Source of the DNA: Muricea muricata
Taxonomy: Eukaryota > Cnidaria > Anthozoa > Malacalcyonacea > Plexauridae
Length of the DNA: 64,000 nt
Reading direction: 5' to 3'
NCBI GenBank assembly: GCA_963855995.1
Contig: OY979716.1
Location: 93,441,369 to 93,505,368 of the forward strand
Below the pieces are notes generated by a model, which worked only from the letters and a program-made list of their open reading frames with translations, was not told the DNA's origin and did not search any database. A program made the position numbers and the translations under genes. Positions 56,380 to 64,000 of this stretch are shown here, one piece after another (the stretch's first letter is position 1; each line of letters starts with the position of its first letter).

Positions 56380-58066
56380 AATCTGGTTTGGAAGTAGCAT
56401 CTACAAAACTGCCCTCTGCTTGGTCTTCTCCCTGATAATCATTGCATCCCATCAAATATGGTGAAAATAAATTGCCATCTAGAAAGTCAAACAATAACCT
56501 GCTTTGAACAATCTGTATCCATCTTTTTTGTGCTTTATTGCATCTGCTGGTATTTTGTCAGGTAGTTTCTCCTTCTCCAAAATGAGGTGTTTCTCAATAT
56601 GTGTATGTGTAAAATTTGGCATATGTTTTAAGCTTTTTGTCCACAATCGTGCCAATTGAACATTTGGCATTAAGAAGTGTTGGCCTGTTTCACTAGACGT
56701 GCAAGACTTATTCTCCATTTACCTTAATATTACTTTCCTAGTACCAAATAATGAATTTAACTATATCTATATACTATATTTAAAATATGTACAACAATTT
56801 TAATCCTATTTACCACATGATATTAATGAATTTTAAGTTTTGATAACTTTTTAAGTAGTTATTTCAATGCTGGAGTTATTGTATAGCTTTTTAAGCAACC
56901 AAGACAGTTTGTTTATACTTATTTTTTTAATAAATTAATATTCTACCCTGAAATTTACAAGCTTTTCTATGTTTACAACAAACCATTAATTTAGAAGAGG
57001 ATTAAAACAAGCCAGCACAACAAAAATTCGAGGCAAACAAAAGTCAACAACCAAGTAATAGTGCTTTTCACCCGATATTTTTACAAAGTAACGAAAAGCA
57101 AAGCTGGACGAATGTGACAAAATGGGCCATGTTGGCTGAAAAAAAAATCCTCAAATTACACGGCTTGTATATGGAAATCGGGCGGTCAGAAACAAAAATG
57201 AACGATAGATTTGGACTTGTTGCTCACATATCGTTTTTTCAAGGGGCAAATTATATACTGAAAACTTACTGTTCGCTTTATTCAATTCAAAACATGCGCA
57301 AGGGTCGTTATCGAAGGCCAATTTTTCTCGAACTATTAACTCCACTCTTGTGTCAACTCGAAAGCAATTTTCTCGTAATCTAGACACCCGATCTCACTCA
57401 AAATTGCTCTGAATATTCTTCGGAACCACTACTAAAGACCAAAAATTTAAACCAGCCGTTTGTGTAAAGCGTATGGCAGAAAAATTTAAACGTACACCGT
57501 GATATGAAATCAACACGGTTTGCCCGCCATCTCGAACAGAAAGATGCTTTGCGATAGCTGTATCCCCCCCCCCCCTGTTGCTAGATTTCTGAAGAAAAAC
57601 GTTATTTACAGCAGCCTATCATCGCCTTCTTCGCAATTTAAAAACTGTGACGTATGCATAGGGTTGGCGACCCCAGCATGGTTTTTGAAAGTATTTATCA
57701 AAATCCCGACCGAAATTCGCTTTTTTAACTTGCTTAGAAATGATTTCTTAAGTTAAAACTTTGTAGGAATGTAGAAAAATTACAATTAATTATACTTATG
57801 CAGTTTTTTAAAAGTTATTTATGATGTTTCTAAAGATTTTTGCACTCGTAAAAGTTATCGATGAGTTTGATTTGAAAATACTTGCCAACCTTGTCAATAT
57901 ATTAAACCATGACGACACGAAAGTGCGAGCGCTACGCGCGCGAGCGTCACGCGAACGTGAAATCTCTTCACGCGTGTGTTTTCTTGCTTTCAAACAGCGA
58001 AAAGCTTAGAGAAAACATTCAAAACAACACTAAGACAAAACAACACTAAGATTTGGGCCGCCTATG

Positions 58067-58220
58067 CTTAAACCTCTGGACAGCGACTCTGACAATGAGT
58101 AGACTAACTTTATTTAACTCGCTTTTACAGACCAAATCCAAAAATTGTTATACATGTATAACACTGTTGAGAATAATTAGTTTTATGGCTTTGCTATTTA
58201 TTAAATATTTTGTGATTTTA
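58067..58220 (+). pseudogene. Crypton 3' end resumed
   Basis: Last codons LKPLDSDSDNE and a stop, then 3' DNA matching 26165-26310 (ccaaatccaaaaattgt; cactgttgagaat). Cut by the Harbinger-type insertion at 58221. Confidence 0.75.
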
Positions 58221-59553
58221 AGCCCCGGTCAAACGAGAATGAGAGTTGAGAAGCGAGAGTTTGTATAAGTGTTTTTGCAACTCTCATGCGCCGGTCAAAC
58301 GAGGATGAGAGTCGATGAGAGTTGGTTATGTAGCCGCACACGTGTAAGGGACTAAGAACGAATTTCAATACAAAACAAAGCTTGTGAATTTTTCACAGTT
58401 AAAAATAATTTTGTCTTCTTGCTTTTCCTTGTCACGAATATCACGAATACAGTAGTCAGGCAAATTCATGAGAAGGAAATGCAAGAAGGCAAATTGTATT
58501 TTTCGTGTAAAAAAAGGCAGTATTGGTTTTGGCATTGAGTTTATTGTTGGACGAAGAAGAAGAACAGCGAACATGGAAGTGAGGAAAGACGCGACTGTGG
58601 ATCAGAAGACGGAAAGACAGAGGCTACTTCACAAATATCATCGACGAACTGAGAATTGAGGACACCCCAAGTTGCAGGGAAATGATAAGAATGGACTATG
58701 AACAGTTTAAAGAGATTCTTGCTGCAATAGAACCGCAGATAACGAAGGTCCAAGTCCAAGGTGTTCACAAAGTCATACGTCCAGCAGAGAGACTTGCTCT
58801 CACTTTGAGATACCTTGCTGCTGGCGAATGATTTTCATCTTTGCATTTCCACTTTCGTATAAGCAAAGCGGCTGTTTCGTATATAGTACATGAGGTTTTT
58901 CATGCCATTTATTTTGTTCTTGGTCACACTTACATGAAAGTTCCTTCTACCAAGGAAGAGTGGTTGAAATTTGCTCTTGAGTTTGAGGAGAAATGGCAGT
59001 TTCCCAATTGTATTGGTGCTGTGGATGAAAAACACCTGGTCATCCAACCACCTACTGATTGAGGTTCTCACTATTATAATTATAAACACACACATTCTGT
59101 GGCTCTAATGGCAGTAGCTAGTCCGAATTATGAGTGCTTGTTTGCTGATGTTGGAACAAACGGTCGGGTAGCTGATGGTAGTGTATGGAATAAGTGCTCT
59201 TTCCTGAAGTCACTAAAAGGAGGAACCCTGGGTGTACCTGATTGCAAGCCGTTGCCATTTGGACAAGAATCAATGAAGATCTAGTATTGGCTGCCCTCAC
59301 ATTGCATAATTTTCTCAGAAGTGGGCCCTCAAAGTACATATATTGTGCAAAAGGTGTGGCTAATGAATGTAACCCCCTGACAGGAGAACAAATTTCTGGT
59401 CTTTGGGAAAAAGATGCAACTAGTAGCCTTGTCAAGCTCACCCCACCTTCTCATGGTAGAAATTCCACAACCAATGCCAAAAAGGTCCGGGAAACCTTTA
59501 CTGAATACCTTTGTAATGAAGGCAGTGCACCATGGCAATGGGAACGATGTTAA
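58221..59553 (+). pseudogene. Harbinger-type (HARBI1-like) transposase with left terminus
   Basis: The left end agccccggtcaaacgagaat begins right after TTA, the usual Harbinger 3-bp target. A related inner repeat (cggtcaaacgaggatgagag) is at ~58292. The gene runs from about 58574: FTNIIDELRIEDTPS, RMDYEQFKEILAAI, LALTLRYLAAGE, then after a frameshift SKAAVSYIVHEV, TKEEWLKFALEFEEKWQFPN, GAVDEKHLVIQPP (first Asp) and SHYYNYKHTHS. Next come FADVGTNGRVADGSVWN (second Asp) and VPDCKPLPFG. The segment with the last Glu is deleted; RINEDLVLAALTLHNFL and VRETFTEYLCNEG, PWQWERC end it. A right terminus was not found. Confidence 0.82.
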
Positions 59554-59893
59554 TTTAGAATACTAATGTGGTATTTCTTTAATGTAAAAAAAATTTGAGT
59601 TTGTTAAATTTTGTTGTGCACAGGCAGTTGAATACCACTGTTAGCATATATCAATAAAATTTTATTTGCATGTAAAAAATTTGAAGCCAAAATTGGCTAT
59701 AATGTAATAAGATAATATAATAACATTTTATGCACGATATGTATTTTAATCATAATGTTGGGCATTCATTTAGCATGATTGAATTTTTTGACTGAATTTG
59801 AAGGTGTAAGGGCTGTGCTGCCTATATACAGGTATTCTAATATTGCATGAAATTGCCTATTTGGGGTGTTGTTACTATTATTTAATTACATAG
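59554..59893. other. AT-rich gap between transposase genes
   Basis: No coding signal. It may be an intron of the following gene, since its end (attacatag) reads as a splice acceptor in the right phase. Confidence 0.35.
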
Positions 59894-61410
59894 GAAACGC
59901 TTAGAGCGTCAACTCCAAAACGTACCACATCTAACAGAAGGGCATTGATTCCTGCTGACAAAAGTTCGCCATTGTCTACGATATCTCGCAGGTTTGTATC
60001 CTGTTGTCAATATACTGCTCTAATAATTTGTATAAACTGCTTGCTGCTTGAAAATTTAAGTACGAATAAATTTCTATAGTGTCTCTTTCATGTATAAATA
60101 TATTTACTTTAGATCGGCTCGAGCTCGCGATCCGTTCGAAGAGTCCTTCACAACGTTGACCACGAGTGAACAAGATTCTCAGAGTGAATCAGATGATGAT
60201 GATGTAACAATTATCCCACAGCCTGGTCCAACTAAAGTTCCCATTCATGAAACTATTGTGTAAGTTATTTTTCTGGTAAAAAAATGTTAGGCAATTTGCA
60301 TAAAGTATAATTAATTTTAAAACTTCCTCGATAATTGCTGTTATAAAGTCTCAGTAAATGTACCGCTACTGTAGATGACAGACTGATAGTAAGGATTGGT
60401 TTTGAAAAGTGCATGGACAAGTTGCTTGCATCGACAATGGAGATGAAGGAAGTTGTGACAGATGGCCATCTTACGATTGGGGCATTAATGAGTTAGTTCA
60501 CATGTTGTTTCATAGAAATGACATTCAAGAAGTGAAAAATTGCATAAAAAAACCTTAGATGTATGTATGTATTATATGGTAAAGAGTGTTATTGAAATAT
60601 ACTGTAGTGCTAACAGTCATATATTTTTGTTGGCAGCATGAATGAAGAATACAATTTGGTTGTTGGTGGCCATGACGATGATGGGGAGACTATCCAGGAA
60701 TCTGTAGAAACACCAGTACAGTATGTGACATCAGATGATGCTATTAAAAGAGAAAAATGCATTGTCTTCACTGATGTGCTGATGTCATTAATAAAATCCT
60801 TACATGGGCCTGTGTGTAAAAGACAAGGATGTGACCGTGCCCTTGAGTACAAAAAAAGATATGTGGGTACTTGTCTTGTGGTGTCTGTGGGGTGCAATGC
60901 TGATCATGCTGGAGGGAGATGGGCAGCTCAACCAACATGCGAGGGGTCAGAGTTGGTAATCTTATCTTGGCTTCTTCTTTGCTGTTCTCAGGGAATTCAT
61001 ACCAGAAAATAGGAATGATGTTCAAATTCGGTAACATACAGTACTTCAGTCATACACTGTTTTACCAGTATCAGAATTTGTTCATTGCTCATGCAGTTAA
61101 GGATTTCTGGGAGCAGCAAAAGAAGAAGCTATGTGATGAAAGATCGGGTAAAGACATGATTCTGAGTGGAGATGGCAGAAATGACTCACCTGGTCACTTC
61201 GCGCAGTACTGCACCTATAGTTTGGCAGATATGAAGGACCAAGCAATCCTCGAAGTGACCATTGTTGATGTAAGACAGGCAGCCGAAAAGAGCAACAACA
61301 AGGAAAGGATTGGTTTTGAAAAGTGCATGGACAAGTTGCTTACATCGACGATGGAGATAAAGGAAGTTGTAACAGATGGCCATCTTAAGATTGGGGCATT
61401 AATAAGTTAG
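59894..61410 (+). pseudogene. Kolobok-like DDE transposase gene with introns, one frameshift
   Basis: Exons by frame and splice signals: 59894-59991 (ASTPKRTTSNRRALIPADKS; donor gtttgt), 60113-60259 (SARARDPFEESF, SESDDDDVTI; donor gtaagt), and 60637-61410. Phases match across both introns. The third exon reads MNEEYNLVVGG, FTDVLMSLI, CKRQGCDRALEY, then after a one-base shift near 60930-60950 VRVGNLILASSLLFSGNSY, FFSHTLFYQYQ-type YFSHTLF, and LSGDGRNDSPGHFAQYCTYS (GDGR carries a likely catalytic Asp). It continues ILEVTIVDVRQAAEKS, FEKCMDKLL and VVTDGHLKIGALIS, then stops. The catalytic domain's end is lost. Superfamily name is tentative. Confidence 0.68.
60391..60510 (+). repeat. 120-bp direct duplication, copy in intron
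   Basis: Near-identical to 61305-61424 (aggattggttttgaaaagtg ... ttagttcacatgttgttt), 914 bp away. Lies in the intron between exons 60113-60259 and 60637-61410. Confidence 0.93.
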
Positions 61411-61424
61411 TTCACATGTTGTTT
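61305..61424 (+). repeat. 120-bp direct duplication, copy at the gene's 3' end
   Basis: Encodes RIGFEKCMDKLLTSTMEIKE onward plus the stop codon. Partner of 60391-60510. Confidence 0.93.
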
Positions 61425-61626
61425 TCTTGTAGTACAGTACAGTCTTTCCCCAAAAAGCTACCCTTTGAAGTCAAGTGCTATTGATACAAGTCAGAATTTG
61501 CATGATCTTGCATGTTGGAAATTATGTGGCTTATATTATTAGGGAGTTACAGCTGTAAGTCTTGAAATTTTGAATGCTACATGTGGCACTATCACTCGAC
61601 TTTATAGAGAAACCATTTGTGGGACT

Positions 61627-61740
61627 TGTAGGTTTTATTTCAAGTTTCTACGCTGGAATCGTGTTTTGTAGGCTTTATTTCAAGTTTCTACGCTGGAATC
61701 GTGTTTTCAAGTTTCAAGTTTCTACGCTGGAATCGTGTTT
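61627..61740. repeat. Minisatellite, 40-bp unit, ~2.9 copies
   Basis: Unit ends tttctacgctggaatcgtgt. Two full units (61627-61666, 61667-61706; one difference) and a shortened third. Confidence 0.95.
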
Positions 61741-62079
61741 TGTCAGTTATTCGTAACATATCGAGTTTCTTATTGTTCTCCGTGCTGCAGCTTGTCGTGT
61801 GTGTTTTTTTGTACGTTTGATGTTTCATTTATATTCAGTCGCGTATGAACGAATTCCTGACCTTTGACTTTGTTTTATATCTTGAAGAACATCTCTGGTT
61901 TCACCACAATTAGGGGACTCCCCTCCATTAGCTCTACATAAAATTAAAATTCCGAAAATTGGTGTACAAAGGTGCTTATAATCAAGATCATTGGATAAAC
62001 TTTTGTCAATGTTGTAAATTTCAACCATCAATAGTTTCCCACCTTGCATTATTGTTCGTCTTTACATCTATCTACGAAT
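61741..62079. other. No gene recognised
   Basis: Region before the LINE protein start; may include the LINE 5' UTR. No other signal. Confidence 0.35.
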
Positions 62080-62657
62080 ATGATAACCATCATACTTGTC
62101 CTAGTTCTCATCCTTTTCCTACTGCTGTTTACTCGACAGAAAACGTCACGGGCTCTCTACAACGATAAGAGCCTACCCTCCAACGTGACTATCAGCTCCG
62201 AACTTGCCACTAAACCTGACAGAATTTGCTCTCTTTGGTGTTTTATCCACGATAGTAAATTAAGGTACATTAGTTGTCCACCGAACCACCGCTATGCCTA
62301 TGGCCTAACCTTTCAAGTCAACTGTAGAACTTCCCATGCGTTAATCTGTATTCTCCTTTCTGGGGATATCTCCTTAAACTCGGGTCTTAATAGTAAACAC
62401 CAACAACCAAAAATGCAAAGTTTAAAAGGTTATCCTGCAACATGCCTTGTTATTAATGCCCGTAATCTAAAAAGTTTGCACGTAACAGATGACAAACAAG
62501 TATGCAATCTATCTCGTTTTCAAGAGCTTGTTTATTCCGAGTCAGCCGATCTGGTGTGAGTCACAGAAACATGGCTTACTAAAGACATTCATAACGCTGA
62601 AATTTTGCAAACTGGTTATTCAATCTATAGAAAAGACCGTAAAATGCGCAACGGTGA

Positions 62658-62665
62658 CGGTGTTC
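62658..62665. repeat. Target-site duplication cggtgttc (left) of second MITE
   Basis: Repeated exactly at 62869-62876. Confidence 0.92.
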
Positions 62666-62868
62666 CAGTGGCGGATTCAGGGTAAGTCAAAATAAATTAT
62701 AGCAGCTCAATTTTAAATTCAAAATAACTTTATAACAATGTCATAGGTTATGAATTTCAAAAGAATAAAATCTAACCAATGAAGTTGCTTTGAAGGTATT
62801 TTAAAATGTAAATATATCCTAGAATGAGCTGTGGTAATTTATTTTGACTTACGCTATATCCGCCACTG
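62666..62868 (-). mobile_element. hAT-type MITE, 203 bp, second copy
   Basis: Starts cagtggcggattcagggtaa and ends tatatccgccactg. Same family and length as 16884-17086, reverse orientation, with an exact 8-bp target duplication. It splits the LINE endonuclease between RKDRK and GVLLP codons. Confidence 0.93.
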
Positions 62869-64000
62869 CGGTGTTCTACTACCAATCAAATCAGATTCAT
62901 TTCATTCATCTAGAGAACTAGTTAATCTAACTGACCTCAAAGTGACCTCTGCAGAAATACTCACCAACTCAAAACTAAAACTGTTAATTTGCTGTTGCTA
63001 TAGACCACTTAATGCTGAAAAGATCTGGTTAGATAAGTTTAACTCAATTTGGCTGATCTGTCGTCTCGTCATTACAACATTATAATTTGTGGTGATTTCA
63101 ACTTCCCTAAAGTAAACTGGCAATCTCCTGCTAAAATGTTTGGTGCTGACGAAATCTCATCCACAGAGCAACTTAACGATTTCTACTTAACCCAACATAA
63201 CACTCTAGCTACAAGAGGTGTCAATATACTTGATTTAGTTATCTCCAGTGTACCGAACCAGATAAATAACATCACTTTGCTCAATCCAGAAAATAGCGGT
63301 TTGTTTACTGATCACTCAATTATTATTTTTGATCAAAAACATCTATTAGAGCGGGTCCTAGGCTAAGCCGATCAGTTTTGGATTTCCGGAGGGGTGACTT
63401 CGATGGCCTTCGTTCTGCTTTACAAGCGATTGATCTCTCCACTATAATACAACAAGATTCTGACATAAATGAAGATTGGCTGCTGTGGAAAGACACTTTC
63501 CTCACAATAGTTAACGATTTTGTCCCTTCTCGAAAGATCAAGGGAAGAAACTCCTCTCCTTGGTTAAATGGCAAAGTCATCCACGCCTCACGGCAAAAGG
63601 AAGCTGTGCGACGAAAGCTTCAAAAATCTCCGACTGTTTCCTTAAAGACCAAGTTCAAAGAATTACGAGCTAACGTTAAAAAAATGGTTAAGACTAGCCG
63701 TAAAAATTTCTTTTCCTCTCTTGATGTTAACTTCCAACTAAACCCAAAAAGATTTTGGTCGATATTTAAGCTAACAAACAAAGAATCCATTATTCCTGAG
63801 TCCATGTCGATGGGTAACGCTGATGTGTCAGCTTCTTCACAATTTCGAACTGCTTCAACCCCCATTACCATCGCGGAGATATTCAATAACTATTTCTCAT
63901 CTGTTTTTAAGAACAGTGATTCTGATGTATCTTTGCCTCCTTCTCAACCAGCAGCAACAGATTCACTATTATCATACGTCCAATTTACTACAGAAGAAGT

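Larger units (their letters stand above)
53526..58066. mobile_element. 4.5-kb inverted-repeat transposon carrying a SWIM-type gene fragment
   Basis: Ends ataggcggcccaaatcttag / ctaagatttgggccgcctat. Left arm 53526-55912 pairs with right arm 56499-58066 over ~1.55 kb each, once an extra 830 bp in the left arm (53782-54613) is set aside. A 78-residue frame is identical in both arms (55033-55269 and 57387-57151). Flanking ctgaaacc (53518-53525) and cttaaacc (58067-58074) look like an 8-9 bp target duplication with one difference. Inserted in the last codons of the Crypton gene; the empty version is at ~26170. The spacer 55913-56498 holds the SWIM region. Confidence 0.88.
62080..64000 (+). pseudogene. 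APE-type LINE ORF2, interrupted by a MITE, runs off the window
   Basis: 62080-62665: a hydrophobic N-terminal stretch (MITIILVLVLILFLLLF), LLSGDISLNSG, then the endonuclease start CLVINARNLKSLH and, after a TGA where Trp is expected, VTETWLTKD and GYSIYRKDRK. A 203-bp MITE follows. 62877-63366: GVLLPIKSD, LLICCCYRPLN, IIICGDFNFPKVNW, ILDLVISSV, FTDHSIIIF (catalytic His). After a one-base shift near 63340-63360 the frame is open to the end of the window (63360-64000: DFRRGDFDGL, SSPWLNGKV, RFWSIFKLT, IFNNYFSSVF), which leads into the RT domain. Frameshift also near 63050. CR1-like group. Confidence 0.8.

Noticed and set aside
59118..59441. Minus-strand 107-residue frame
   Set aside because: Antisense shadow of the Harbinger-type transposase pseudogene.

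Overview
This is animal DNA, most likely from an anthozoan cnidarian (stony coral or sea anemone). It is AT-rich. It has intronless class A GPCR genes in a tandem family, one spliced transposase gene with GT..AG introns, and a mix of mobile elements familiar from cnidarian genomes: BEL/Pao, esterase-type LINEs, Penelope-like, Crypton, THAP-DDE, Harbinger and Kolobok-like. There are no bacterial operons, rRNAs or tRNAs that I can see. The species assignment is inference.

Layout. 1-7.3 kb: a decayed BEL/Pao retrotransposon on the minus strand, split by a nearly intact esterase/APE LINE on the plus strand (968-5716) with a 5-bp target duplication. 9.4-11.6 kb: two older LINE reverse-transcriptase relics. 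12.4-44.5 kb: five copies (A-E) of a cassette made of a relic of a LINE with an R2-type endonuclease, a conserved upstream region, a one-exon orphan GPCR gene and a conserved 3' flank. A (14149-15027) and C (22484-23359) are intact. B is frameshifted, D is heavily decayed, and E (inverted) has one premature stop. Flanking DNA was duplicated with the cassettes: 19.1-20.9 kb matches 27.8-29.9 kb, and the 3' flank of C recurs after D and, inverted, next to E.

A second, unrelated GPCR gene lies at 48986-49910 (minus). It has two single-base frameshifts. An internally deleted relative of it is at 27.05-27.42 kb. Inserted among these are a Penelope-like element with an inverted copy of its own 3' part (38.9-40.9 kb), a TIR transposon carrying a nested hAT-type MITE (33.1-35.9 kb), and a THAP-DDE transposase pseudogene split by a 2.3-kb palindrome (44.9-48.7 kb).

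51.5-58.1 kb is a Crypton tyrosine-recombinase gene interrupted twice by inverted-repeat elements: a ~0.6-kb foldback, and a 4.5-kb element with ~1.55-kb arms carrying a SWIM-type gene fragment. Next come a Harbinger-type pseudogene (58.2-59.6 kb), a spliced Kolobok-like transposase gene (59.9-61.4 kb), a 40-bp minisatellite, and an APE-type LINE (62.1 kb to the window end) with a 203-bp hAT-type MITE inside its endonuclease. The same MITE family sits in cassette B in the opposite orientation.

The window is therefore a transposon-rich segmental-duplication block around a birth-and-death GPCR cluster, with many long inverted repeats. Several otherwise good genes are broken only by one-base differences, most of them in homopolymer runs, so sequencing or assembly error must be excluded before they are called pseudogenes.
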